Both the position numbers and the translations under genes were made by a program. Below are positions 5,585-12,816 of a DNA stretch of 24,771 nucleotides, one piece after another. Every line of letters starts with the position of its first letter. Position 1 is the stretch's first letter. The notes under the pieces were generated by a model. It saw only the letters and a list, made by a program, of their open reading frames with translations, ran no database searches and was not told the DNA's origin. Origin of the DNA: a virus; IMG/VR virus record IMGVR_UViG_3300030380_006291, positions 1 to 24,771 of that record, one strand, 5' to 3'.

Positions 5585-6264
5585 CTTTTACTCATTGTAA
5601 TTACTTAGGTGATCTTGAATTAGAAAAGAAAGAAACTCCAGGCTGCCGACTGTATCATCTTCCTGATGGTCAGTGGGTTCCTTCTATTACTTCAGTAACA
5701 TCTTTTTATAACCGTGATATCTTTATCAAGTGGAGAAAGAGAGTTGGTATTGAAGAAGCAAATAAAATTACTAAGAAAGCCACTGCTCGTGGAACTGATT
5801 TCCATGAGGCAGCACAGGCATATCTAGAGAACAAAGAACTTAACTGGGATGACTATAGACCAGCAACTCAGTTCATGTTTCATCATGCAGCACCATATCT
5901 GGACAAGATAAATAATATACACGCTATAGAAAGAACCCTTTACTCTGAGTACCTTGGTCTTGCTGGAAGAGTTGATTGTATAGCAGAGTATGAAGGTGAA
6001 TTAGCCGTCATAGACTTTAAGACATCTGAGAAGATTAAACCTGAGAAATGGTTGGAAAACTATTTCGTTCAGGAGACCTTTTATGCAGCAGCTTACTACG
6101 AACTAACAGAAATCCCTGTTAAAAAACTTATCACTCTTATGGTTACCCCTAGTGGTGAAGTAAAAGTGTTTGACAAAAGGAACAAAGGGGATTATATTAA
6201 GCTTCTAGTTCGTTATATAAAAGAATTTGTACATCACAATACTGGGGCATCGAATGGACAATGA
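5581..6264 (+). CDS. PD-(D/E)XK family exonuclease
   Basis: The 227-residue protein has the layout of a small RecB/MGME1-like single-strand exonuclease. R70-G71-T72 to H75-E76 forms the RGTDFHEA motif. GRVD (D132) and IDFKTS (D145, K147) supply the metal-binding active site, and Q164 in the VQETFYAAAYYE helix matches the QxxxY motif. Such enzymes degrade or process single-stranded DNA ends in recombination or host DNA breakdown. It overlaps phoH by four bases and the gp33-like gene by 11, in the replication block. The exact substrate is not deducible. Confidence 0.88.
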   Translation: MTFTHCNYLGDLELEKKETPGCRLYHLPDGQWVPSITSVTSFYNRDIFIKWRKRVGIEEANKITKKATARGTDFHEAAQAYLENKELNWDDYRPATQFMFHHAAPYLDKINNIHAIERTLYSEYLGLAGRVDCIAEYEGELAVIDFKTSEKIKPEKWLENYFVQETFYAAAYYELTEIPVKKLITLMVTPSGEVKVFDKRNKGDYIKLLVRYIKEFVHHNTGASNGQ

Positions 6265-6511
6265 ACTAGAAAAGGCACTCGAAAGTAAGTTCTTTTGTCC
6301 TGCAAGATTTGCACAAGAGATAGAAGGTCTAGTGCAAGTTAATAAGAATATGAATTACATTGACGCTATTGTTTTCTTTTGTGATCAAAATAGTATTGAT
6401 TTAGAGTCAGTTCCTAAGTTGATATCTAAACCGTTGAAGGAGAAGATAAAGTACGAGGCACAGGAGTTGAATTTTTTAAAGCGTACTAGCCGTGCGAAAA
6501 TCATCTTTTAA
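6254..6511 (+). CDS. 33: Late transcription coactivator, gp33-like
   Basis: The preferred start is 6254, inside the end of the nuclease gene (11-base overlap). This gives an 85-residue protein beginning MDNELEKALESKFF. The core (YIDAIVFFCDQNSIDLESVPKLISKPLKEKIK, then EAQELNFLKRTS) matches the cyanophage form of T4 gp33 as I recall it. gp33 binds the beta-flap of RNA polymerase and bridges the sliding clamp to late promoters together with gp55. It is shorter than T4 gp33 (112 residues), mainly at the N-terminus. Late-type promoters in this window fit its presence. Confidence 0.78.
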   Translation: MDNELEKALESKFFCPARFAQEIEGLVQVNKNMNYIDAIVFFCDQNSIDLESVPKLISKPLKEKIKYEAQELNFLKRTSRAKIIF

Positions 6512-6568
6512 TTCCAAAAAAGTCGAAAAAATATCTCCGCAAATTTTTGCCCCTATTAGTTTTTTGAA

Positions 6569-7156
6569 ATGATGCCCTTTGACGCATATCGTTGTTATTT
6601 GTCTTTAAAGAACCACTTCACCAAAGACCACTATGATTACCATAAGTATGGTGGCAAGACAAGAGCGACAGTTCAAGCATTTTACAAAAGAAAGGATAGG
6701 TTTTGGTTTGAGAAATTTGCCAGATCTAAGAATGATAAGGAAGTAGAGGAATTTTTTGTATCTAACTTTGTAAGTTCCACAGACCCTGCAACAATGTGGA
6801 TCGGAGAGATGATACGAGAGGGAGAAGGGAGATATACAGATTGGAAGAAAAAGGTGCAATCTCTGTCATATACGTTTAAAGGTGAAATTGACACTCTTTT
6901 TGAAAATAAGCAAGTAGATGAAATATTCGATTGTTCGAGTGGCCACCCTCCCATCCTCAGAAGTTATTTAAGGGGAGATACCTCACTTGAAACATTAGTG
7001 ATATGTGATAGAATATTTGAATATAGGAAAAACTTTGATAAACGACTAAATGACCCTGTATGGGAAACCGTCAGTCGCAAAATAAAAAAGTATAAACCCT
7101 TCCTAAATATAGATGTACCAAAGTATAGAAAAATCCTTAAAAAAGTAGTATTATGA
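6569..7156 (+). CDS. 59: DNA helicase loader gp59
   Basis: A 195-residue protein with the layout of T4 gp59 (217 residues). It has an N-terminal helical domain (DAYRCYLSLKNHF and DYHKYGGKTRATVQAFYKRKDRFWFEKFA), then FFVSNFVSSTDPATMWIGE, then a C-terminal helical domain (LETLVICDRIFEY, WETVSRKIKKYKPFLNID). T4 gp59 binds forked DNA and gp32 and loads the gp41 helicase, coupling recombination to replication. The gene lies three genes before gp32, its partner. The 57-base gap upstream is A/T-rich with no promoter I can recognise. It overlaps the next gene by four bases (ATGA). Confidence 0.9.
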   Translation: MMPFDAYRCYLSLKNHFTKDHYDYHKYGGKTRATVQAFYKRKDRFWFEKFARSKNDKEVEEFFVSNFVSSTDPATMWIGEMIREGEGRYTDWKKKVQSLSYTFKGEIDTLFENKQVDEIFDCSSGHPPILRSYLRGDTSLETLVICDRIFEYRKNFDKRLNDPVWETVSRKIKKYKPFLNIDVPKYRKILKKVVL

Positions 7157-7482
7157 GTTTTTTCGATTCAGAAGTTGTTCGTGCAGAAATGGCAGAAATT
7201 GCGGAACTCCAAGATGAGGTTTATTCCAATGTTTTCAAGTTTCCAGCGATGACTCAAGAGGACCAATTATATCATGTTACTATTTTGGAGAAACTTTTAA
7301 ACAAACAACGAGTTCTTTATACTCGTGTGAGTTTATCGGACGATCCTGAAGCTAAGGAAATGAAAAAGAAGATCATAGAAAGTGCCAAACAAATGGGACT
7401 TCCTACCAATGTCGATATGAACATCTTATTTGCTAATATGAACAATATGGTAGAAATGATGAAAAAGCAGATTGACAAATAA
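7153..7482 (+). CDS. DUF1825-like conserved protein (109 aa)
   Basis: The N-terminus MSFFDSEVVRAEMAEIAELQ closely recalls the cyanobacterial DUF1825 family, whose members begin M-x-FFDSEIVQ and are helical proteins of about 110 residues. The middle (LLNKQRVLYTRVSLSDDPEAKEMKKK) and the Met- and Asn-rich C-terminus (NILFANMNNMVEMMKKQ) fit an all-helical fold. I know of no biochemical role. Phage versions typically sit directly before gp32 in T4-like cyanophages, as here. The family is shared by cyanobacteria and their phages, which suggests transfer from the host. The -35 element of the gp32 promoter lies inside its last codons. Confidence 0.82.
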   Translation: MSFFDSEVVRAEMAEIAELQDEVYSNVFKFPAMTQEDQLYHVTILEKLLNKQRVLYTRVSLSDDPEAKEMKKKIIESAKQMGLPTNVDMNILFANMNNMVEMMKKQIDK

Positions 7483-7500
7483 TCTTCCGATTGATATAAT
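7472..7500 (+). promoter_or_regulatory. Perfect-consensus sigma70 promoter for gp32
   Basis: TTGACA (7472-7477) and TATAAT (7495-7500) are separated by 17 bases, which is the exact bacterial consensus. The predicted start, about 7507, leaves a leader of about 31 bases before gp32 that is A-rich, almost without G, and has no ribosome binding site. Such a strong early promoter fits a protein needed in high amounts. Confidence 0.85.
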
Positions 7501-7537
7501 TAAGGTACACAAAAGCCAAATCTCAAACAAAATCTAA

Positions 7538-8443
7538 ATGTCATTTAAAGACCTAAAAAAACAGTCCTCTCTAGGATCATTGACTTCTAAATTAGTCAAA
7601 GAAGTGGAGAAGATGTCTACTGGTGGAGGAGGTGATGATCGCCTTTGGAAACCAGAACTTGATAAAACAGGTAACGGTTATGCCGTTCTCCGTTTCTTAC
7701 CAGCACCAGAAGGTGAGGATATTCCGTGGGCAAAGATTTATTCCCATGCATTCCAAGGACCAGGTGGTTGGTATATTGAAAACTCTTTGACCACAACAGG
7801 TGGCAAGGATCCAGTTTCCGAATATAATCGTGAACTCTGGAATAGTGGTAATGAGTCAGATAAGGATGTGGTTCGTAAGCAGAAGCGTAAGCTTTCTTAC
7901 TATGCAAACATCTATGTTGTAAAAGATCCAACAAATCCTCAAAATGAGGGTAAAGTCTTCTTATATAAATTTGGTAAGAAAATCTTTGATAAGGTCATGG
8001 AATCCATGCAACCTGAATTTGAGGATGAGACTCCAATCAATCCTTTTGACTTCTGGCAAGGTGCAAACTTCAAGTTGAAGATCGTGAAGAAGGATGGTTA
8101 CTGGAACTATGATAAGTCAGAGTTCGATGCAGTATCACCTTTACTGGATGATGACGATGCACTCGAAGCATTGTGGAAGAAGCAGTATTCACTTGCTGCT
8201 GTAACCGCACCAGACCAGTTCAAGTCATACGATGACCTGAAGAAGCGTTTGGACTATGTTTTAGGGCAGAAGCAACCTGCACGTCGTATAGACGAGGAGG
8301 TAGCAGAGGAAGATAACAGTCGTGGTTCTTATGCACCAGACTTCAATGCTCGTAAAGAACCTGTGGCTGCTGCTCCTGTAGCATCTGCTAGTTCAGATGA
8401 GGATGATGCTCTTTCTTATTTCCAAAAACTTGCAGAGGAATAA
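7538..8443 (+). CDS. 32: Single-stranded DNA-binding protein gp32
   Basis: The 301-residue protein matches T4 gp32 (301 residues). The N-terminus (FKDLKKQSSLGSLTSKL) contains the basic LAST-type motif for cooperative binding. The core includes LRFLPAPEG and WAKIYSHAFQG, and the C-terminus is acidic (DEDDALSYFQKLAEE), as needed for contacts with gp59 and the replisome. gp32 coats single-stranded DNA in replication, recombination and repair. The region corresponding to the T4 zinc site keeps a histidine (SHAFQG) but has no cysteines, so the zinc knuckle is lost. The start at 7538 lacks a ribosome binding site, which may allow autoregulation as in T4. Confidence 0.95.
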   Translation: MSFKDLKKQSSLGSLTSKLVKEVEKMSTGGGGDDRLWKPELDKTGNGYAVLRFLPAPEGEDIPWAKIYSHAFQGPGGWYIENSLTTTGGKDPVSEYNRELWNSGNESDKDVVRKQKRKLSYYANIYVVKDPTNPQNEGKVFLYKFGKKIFDKVMESMQPEFEDETPINPFDFWQGANFKLKIVKKDGYWNYDKSEFDAVSPLLDDDDALEALWKKQYSLAAVTAPDQFKSYDDLKKRLDYVLGQKQPARRIDEEVAEEDNSRGSYAPDFNARKEPVAAAPVASASSDEDDALSYFQKLAEE

Positions 8444-9112
8444 TTAGGAATATAATCTAATATTTTCTCCTTTTACTAAGGTTTCACTCAGATACTGGGT
8501 GGAACCTTCTTTGTATAGCATGAAATCTTCCATATCATTGAGAATAACATTTAGATACTCTGCCTTTAGAACATAGATATTTCTTTTCTCATCTTCAATT
8601 TTATTTTCATACGCATAATTAGTTATTTCAGTTGTTATATTTGAAACGGTGGTATATGATTCTAATCTCTCATCATAAAATTCAATAGAGTAATTTTGAG
8701 GAACTTTAAGTCCTTTTGGAACAATTACGGTTTGTGCAGTATTTTTTACCTCTGTAGTCTCATAGTGATGAACAGCATGAATATTCTCTTCACTTTCATA
8801 TTTTGTAATTAAAAAATTATAGAAAGATTCATGATTCAGAGGCCATTCAGTTTGGATATTTGTAATATTATTAGAAAGAAGAACTATCCAATCTAAAGTT
8901 TCATCCTCATATACATCAAATGCCACATTATCAGGACGATCATCACCTACAACTTTATATTGAGTGAAATAGGTTAAATCATTAAAAATATCATTTTTCA
9001 ATTTACCTCTTTTAAAGAGGTTTTTTACTTTTTGGTATTCGGAGATTTGTTTAGTGTCAGCATTTCTACTGACATATTCAAAATCTGGAATATTGCGGAA
9101 ATAAGCTGGCAT
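8444..9112 (-). CDS. 53: Baseplate wedge protein gp53
   Basis: A 222-residue protein with hallmarks of T4 gp53: MPAYFRNIPDFEYVSR at the N-terminus, then DVYEDETLDWIVLLSNNITNI and WPLNHESFYNFLITKYES, followed by HHYETTEV. In T4, gp53 completes the six wedges and clamps them around the hub during baseplate assembly. Residues 130-222 are a more variable C-terminal part. It is the last gene of the reversed block, one base after the gp48 stop. Its stop codon directly abuts the gp32 stop from the other strand with no base between them, and I see no terminator hairpin between the two. Confidence 0.9.
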   Translation of the reverse strand: MPAYFRNIPDFEYVSRNADTKQISEYQKVKNLFKRGKLKNDIFNDLTYFTQYKVVGDDRPDNVAFDVYEDETLDWIVLLSNNITNIQTEWPLNHESFYNFLITKYESEENIHAVHHYETTEVKNTAQTVIVPKGLKVPQNYSIEFYDERLESYTTVSNITTEITNYAYENKIEDEKRNIYVLKAEYLNVILNDMEDFMLYKEGSTQYLSETLVKGENIRLYS

Positions 9113-9113
9113 T

Positions 9114-10505
9114 TTAGTATCCTATTACTTGATCTTGATCTTGATCTAATTCGCTGTAATCACTATCATATATAGGATCAAGCTCGCTGAATTGCATGGT
9201 AAGTTGATAAGAAGTTAGAGTTCTAAATGGATCGTCATAAGTCATATATGTTCCATCTGGGGCGTATCGAACATTACATGAAGTAAGAGCACAGGTTTTA
9301 ATAATATTAATAGATGGATGAATGATCTCATCTCCATTTGTATTGAAGGTTTGATATTGAATGTCAAAGAGATTAGGTGATTTAAGAAAAACATTAGAAG
9401 AAGAGGTTTTAACTGACATGCCCTGTTTAAAAAATCTAATAATTTTTCTTATTTGATCTGCTTCTGTGGCATCTCTGGCAGATAATTTGAAGGTAAATCC
9501 AAAACTTCTTAACTTAGGACCACCAAACAACAATTCTAAGTTGGGATTCAGAACTGCACCAGTGGTTCTTGAGAGTAATCCTTGAGCACCAACTGCTGAT
9601 TGTGCAAGGTATACGTTAATAGCAGATGCAATATCACTTCCCACTTGTCCTCTAAGTTCCCCTCTTGCTCTATTTAAACCACCAGCTGTTGCTGTAAAAG
9701 CACCAGCAATATCTCCTCTGGTTCGCACATCTTCAAATATACCTAGTGCTGATGCTCCTGCAATTGCTTGAATAGGATTTAATTTACCTTCATTAAAATC
9801 TACGGAATTGGTATCCTCAATTCCTGTGACAATTGGAAGAGTGACCGAACCTCTTACTTTTTTAATTCTTCTTTGAAAATTTTTCTCTCCTGATGTAATG
9901 GTTGCTTCTATTTTTGTTCCTTCACTGTATTTTTGAGTAAATCTCACTCTATCTTGTTTATTAGTTCTTAAATCTTCAGGATAAGAAAAATGTCCATATT
10001 GTTTTCTAAATCTTCTTCCTGCGATGGATACATCAATTGATGTATTAGTAAGATTAAACGTCTTTGGAGGATCCTTCTCATCTACTCCACCACTTCCATT
10101 ATTATCAGCACTAACAGTAGCGACATTTGTTGTTCCTGTAACTGAATTTAGTGCTGTTTTTTCTTCATTACTAAGATTACCGAATTTGGCAAATAATGTT
10201 GTCAACGCACTGGAACTACCTTTTAGTTTTCTGGTAAGTGTGTTTAAATATTTTTTTTCTACTGGATCTGCCCCCTCATTGAGTTTAATAGCTCCTCCTA
10301 TTTTATTTCTTGTTCCAATTTCTGTTGATACACTGAAATCTGATGTATCGCTTCTTAATATAGTTATTGCAAATGTTCTATTTGGTGCAGTTCCACTTAC
10401 AACCATCTCTTCTTTATAATAATATGTTACATCATCACTCCAATCGAAAATGGTGTCTTTTCCCCATCGGATCATTATTGGTGTGGTTTTAATGGGATCT
10501 GACAT
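9114..10505 (-). CDS. 48: Baseplate tail-tube cap protein gp48
   Basis: The 463-residue protein is longer than T4 gp48 (364). The identifying part is the C-terminal half: LELLFGGPKLRSFGFTFKLSARDATEADQIRKIIRFFKQG (about 330-370), then SPNLFDIQYQTF, CALTSCNVRYAPDGT and SYQLTMQFSELDPIYDSDY. This is the tail-tube-like domain of gp48. In T4, gp48 and gp54 sit between the baseplate hub and the tube and start tube polymerisation. The middle has Ala/Gly-rich segments. The extra N-terminal 100-150 residues could be a decoration. A perfect TATAAATA late promoter lies just upstream (10520-10527). Confidence 0.82.
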   Translation of the reverse strand: MSDPIKTTPIMIRWGKDTIFDWSDDVTYYYKEEMVVSGTAPNRTFAITILRSDTSDFSVSTEIGTRNKIGGAIKLNEGADPVEKKYLNTLTRKLKGSSSALTTLFAKFGNLSNEEKTALNSVTGTTNVATVSADNNGSGGVDEKDPPKTFNLTNTSIDVSIAGRRFRKQYGHFSYPEDLRTNKQDRVRFTQKYSEGTKIEATITSGEKNFQRRIKKVRGSVTLPIVTGIEDTNSVDFNEGKLNPIQAIAGASALGIFEDVRTRGDIAGAFTATAGGLNRARGELRGQVGSDIASAINVYLAQSAVGAQGLLSRTTGAVLNPNLELLFGGPKLRSFGFTFKLSARDATEADQIRKIIRFFKQGMSVKTSSSNVFLKSPNLFDIQYQTFNTNGDEIIHPSINIIKTCALTSCNVRYAPDGTYMTYDDPFRTLTSYQLTMQFSELDPIYDSDYSELDQDQDQVIGY

Positions 10506-10519
10506 TTATCTTTTTTCTT

Positions 10520-10527
10520 TATTTATA
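10520..10527 (-). promoter_or_regulatory. T4-type late promoter for gp48
   Basis: On the minus strand this reads TATAAATA, the exact T4 late consensus, ending 14 bases before the gp48 start codon and overlapping the stop of the upstream gene. It would be used by RNA polymerase with gp55, gp33 and the sliding clamp. Confidence 0.6.
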
Positions 10528-10912
10528 GAGTTGTAAGGAAATAGGCATATGATATATCTCTTAGGTCGTTGATTTCACTGGGTCGGACTACATATAAATT
10601 TCCTCCGATCTCTTGCCATGTGTAGTTTCTAAATTTACCCCAATGATAATTGAGACCTCTGAATCCCCATCTTTGAATATCAGTCACTGCAACCAGAGGA
10701 TGTTGGTCATATGTCATTCTTGGAGTTTTTGCAGTGTAGATAAAAGTATAATACTGCCCCACATCTGGTACTACTTCTACATTCTTCAATGCATCCATGA
10801 TAAGGAGCATTTTCTCCTCAGGATCAGTTAGTTCTTTCAATTCATCCATGATAGGTGCGATTCTATTATCACCTACCTGTTCTTCATACTGACTAAAGTA
10901 ACTATCTGCCAT
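10523..10912 (-). CDS. Uncharacterised protein between gp4 and gp48 (129 aa)
   Basis: I cannot assign this gene. It begins MADSYFSQYEEQVGDNRIAP, has a helical first half (MDELKELTDPEEKMLLIMDALKN) and an aromatic-rich second half. That half includes YYTFIYTAKTPRMTYDQHPLVAVTDI, a WGFRGLNYHWGKFRNYTWQEI stretch, and VVRPSEINDL, ending in SYAYFLTTL. The many Tyr/Trp residues and beta-like pattern suggest a small structural protein, for example a baseplate or head-tail component. It overlaps the upstream gene (gp4) by 11 bases. In T4 no gene lies between gp4 and gp53, so this is a cyanophage addition. Confidence 0.82.
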   Translation of the reverse strand: MADSYFSQYEEQVGDNRIAPIMDELKELTDPEEKMLLIMDALKNVEVVPDVGQYYTFIYTAKTPRMTYDQHPLVAVTDIQRWGFRGLNYHWGKFRNYTWQEIGGNLYVVRPSEINDLRDISYAYFLTTL

Positions 10913-11354
10913 TATATATTCCTAATTCTTGTTCGGTGATAATTTTAAATTCAATTTTTCTATCATTACAAAACTCTTGTGCTGCCTTCCACTTAGCCGT
11001 ATTAACAGCATAGGTTTTGCATTCATAGAGATATGATTGAGTCACCTTTTTTCTTTTTTTAGGAGGTCGAGTTTGTTTCTTTGGTTTTACCTCAATCACA
11101 TAAGTTTTAATTAATCCATTGCTTTCTTTGACCTTGATAAGAAAGTCAGGATAGTAACGATGCGTCCGATTATCAACAGGAGAGACATACTTAATATAGA
11201 ATTCTTCACTGGCCCACTCAAGAATATTCTCATTCAAATCACAGTAATTGCAGAATTTGGTTTCCCAAGTGCTACGACATATAATATTATTTGGATTTCC
11301 CTTGTATTTTCTGGGAAAAGAGGGTTTGAATAAACTCTTTTTACTTTCTCCCAT
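10902..11354 (-). CDS. 4: Head completion protein gp4 (TnsA-like nuclease fold)
   Basis: Starting at the ATG at 11354 gives exactly 150 residues, the length of T4 gp4 (also called gp50/gp65), so the longer frame to 11411 is not used. Candidate PD-(D/E)XK residues are E31 (CRSTWETK), D70 (RYYPDF) and E88-x-K90 (VIEVKP), as in TnsA-type endonucleases. A basic patch follows (KKQTRPPKKRKK), then helices. gp4 completes packaged heads and probably trims or protects DNA at the portal before tail joining. A TATAAATA box lies 23 bases upstream. Confidence 0.9.
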   Translation of the reverse strand: MGESKKSLFKPSFPRKYKGNPNNIICRSTWETKFCNYCDLNENILEWASEEFYIKYVSPVDNRTHRYYPDFLIKVKESNGLIKTYVIEVKPKKQTRPPKKRKKVTQSYLYECKTYAVNTAKWKAAQEFCNDRKIEFKIITEQELGIYNGR

Positions 11355-11362
11355 TATACATA
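11355..11362 (+). promoter_or_regulatory. Possible late promoter for the gp54-like gene
   Basis: TATACATA differs from TATAAATA in one base and ends 28 bases before the ATG at 11391. It lies in the 36-base divergent gap facing the opposite-strand late box at 11378-11385. This is a weak match in A/T-rich DNA. Confidence 0.3.
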
Positions 11363-11377
11363 ATATATCAGTAGTAG

Positions 11378-11385
11378 TATTTATA
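11378..11385 (-). promoter_or_regulatory. T4-type late promoter for gp4 and the reversed block
   Basis: The minus strand reads TATAAATA (exact late consensus), 23 bases before the gp4 ATG. It would drive the gp4, unknown, gp48, gp53 block. Confidence 0.62.
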
Positions 11386-11390
11386 GGAAT

Positions 11391-12053
11391 ATGGTCACTC
11401 CAAGACCGCAAAAGAAAGTATTAGCAGATTTAAAGGCATCTATTTTAAATCCTGCACTTACTTCGCATTTTCAATGTTGGTTTTATCCTCCTGCCTCTGT
11501 TAGGTCTATCTTACCTGCAGGAGAAGCACAGAATGATGAGATTTGGTCATTATCTTGTGCAGAGGCCACATTGCCTGGTACTTCACTAGCAACTAATGAA
11601 CTTCTTAATGATCATACAGGTGTAACTGAGAGGCATGTATATAGAAGACAGTATGATACCACTTCTTCATTCACCTTTTATGTAGATCATGATTATAAAA
11701 TTATTAACTTCTTTGAGAAGTGGATTGGTTTCATTGTGAATGAACAAAATAGCACTGCAGGGAATTATTTTTACAGAGTAAATTTTCCCACCTTATATCA
11801 AACTTCTATTTACGTTAAAAAGTTTGAAAAAGATTATAATAGAGTATTAGAATATAGATTCTTAAAGTCTTATCCTATTAGTATTAATACAATGCCTATA
11901 ACTTATAATGCATCTGAGCTATTGAAGTGTACAGTTAACTTTAACTTCTCTCGTTACTTAGTAGAAACTCAAAATAATATTAATGCCGTCTTATTTGATG
12001 GTCCTGTTCAAGAAAATGGATTAACTAATACTGCTATAACTTTAAACGTTTAA
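11391..12053 (+). CDS. Tail-tube-fold baseplate protein, gp54-like
   Basis: A 220-residue protein with the pattern of the gp19/gp54 tail-tube family: HFQCWFYPPASVR, then SLSCAEATLPGTSLATNELL, RHVYRRQYDTTSSFTFYVD, a KIINFFEKWIGFIVNEQ segment, and LEYRFLKSYPISINTMPITY ending in NFNFSRYLVE. This mixture of short strands and one helix is the tube fold. T4 gp54 (320 residues) forms the initiator ring on which gp19 polymerises. The protein is closer in length to gp19 (163), but its position beside gp48 and gp26 argues for a gp54-like initiator; a minor tail-tube paralogue is the alternative. It is divergent from gp4 across 36 bases. Confidence 0.72.
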   Translation: MVTPRPQKKVLADLKASILNPALTSHFQCWFYPPASVRSILPAGEAQNDEIWSLSCAEATLPGTSLATNELLNDHTGVTERHVYRRQYDTTSSFTFYVDHDYKIINFFEKWIGFIVNEQNSTAGNYFYRVNFPTLYQTSIYVKKFEKDYNRVLEYRFLKSYPISINTMPITYNASELLKCTVNFNFSRYLVETQNNINAVLFDGPVQENGLTNTAITLNV

Positions 12054-12061
12054 TAACCACG

Positions 12062-12068
12062 CTAAATA
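12062..12068 (+). promoter_or_regulatory. Late-promoter-like box CTAAATA upstream of gp26
   Basis: CTAAATA lies 8 bases after the previous stop and 28 bases before the gp26 ATG. It is the third copy of the CTAAATAA string in the same relation to a gene start. Confidence 0.4.
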
Positions 12069-12096
12069 AAACACACTGAACTCTTTGTAAGATATT

Positions 12097-12816
12097 ATGC
12101 CATTACCAAAGATTGCGACACCGACGTATGAGTTGGAATTACCTTCTACCAGAAAACCTATTCATTATCGACCATTTTTAGTTAAAGAAGAAAAACTTTT
12201 AGTTCTTGCATTAGAAAGTGAGGATGTAAAAGAGATAACAACTGCAATTAAAAATGTAATTAAATCTTGTATCAAAACAAGAGGAATTAAAGTAGAGAAT
12301 CTTCCTACTTTTGATATTGAATATTTGTTCCTCAACATTCGGGGTAAGTCTGTTGGAGAAGACATTGAGGTTAATCTTGTTTGTCCTGATGATAAAAAGA
12401 CACAGGTTCCTGTGACTATTAATATTGATGATGTTAAGATCCAAAGGTCTAAAGGACATACTAATAAGATTAAATTAGATTCCTCTTTGATGATGGAGAT
12501 GAAGTATCCATCTCTTTCTGAGTTTATTAAAAATAACTTTGATTTTAATGAAGAGAATGTAATGGATCAGTCCTTTGAAATGATCGCTTCTTGTATTGAT
12601 AAAATTTATAATGAGGAAGAGGTATGGGTGGCTGCTGATTGCACTAAGAAAGAAATTAATGATTTCTTAGAATCCATGAACACTACACAATTTAAAGAGA
12701 TTGAAAAGTTTTTTGAAACTATGCCTAAACTTTCTCATAAAGTGAAGATTACTAATCCTAATACAAATGTAGAAAATGAAGTTGTAATGGAGGGATTATC
12801 TAGTTTTTTCGGCTAG
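12097..12816 (+). CDS. 26: Baseplate hub assembly protein gp26
   Basis: A 239-residue protein with the cyanophage gp26 signature: MPLPKIATPTYELELPST, then YRPFLVKEEKLLVLALES, AIKNVIKSCIKT, FDIEYLFLNIRGKSVGE and SMNTTQFKEIEKFFETMPKL. T4 gp26 (208 residues) is needed for baseplate hub assembly. Its fold and position suggest a role like the tail-assembly chaperones of other phages; that is inference. The last codons are AGT TTT TTC GGC TAG. The T TTT TTC run is a -1 slippery heptamer followed by a hairpin, and the -1 frame stays open into the next gene. A fusion of 238 gp26 residues with the 55-aa partner, about 299 residues, is predicted. Confidence 0.88.
   Translation: MPLPKIATPTYELELPSTRKPIHYRPFLVKEEKLLVLALESEDVKEITTAIKNVIKSCIKTRGIKVENLPTFDIEYLFLNIRGKSVGEDIEVNLVCPDDKKTQVPVTINIDDVKIQRSKGHTNKIKLDSSLMMEMKYPSLSEFIKNNFDFNEENVMDQSFEMIASCIDKIYNEEEVWVAADCTKKEINDFLESMNTTQFKEIEKFFETMPKLSHKVKITNPNTNVENEVVMEGLSSFFG

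Noticed and set aside
6512-6568. Possible terminator or promoter before gp59 (short GCAAA...TTTGC inverted repeat)
   Set aside because: The stem is only 4-5 bp with almost no loop and no T tract directly after it, and no paired -35/-10 elements were found.
10024-10419. A 131-codon + strand frame opposite gp48
   Set aside because: Lies wholly within gp48 on the other strand, low-complexity hydrophobic composition, no promoter or ribosome site.
11355-11411. A longer gp4 starting at a TTG at 11411
   Set aside because: The ATG at 11354 gives exactly the T4 gp4 length of 150 residues and lies downstream of the late promoter; the longer form would start upstream of it.
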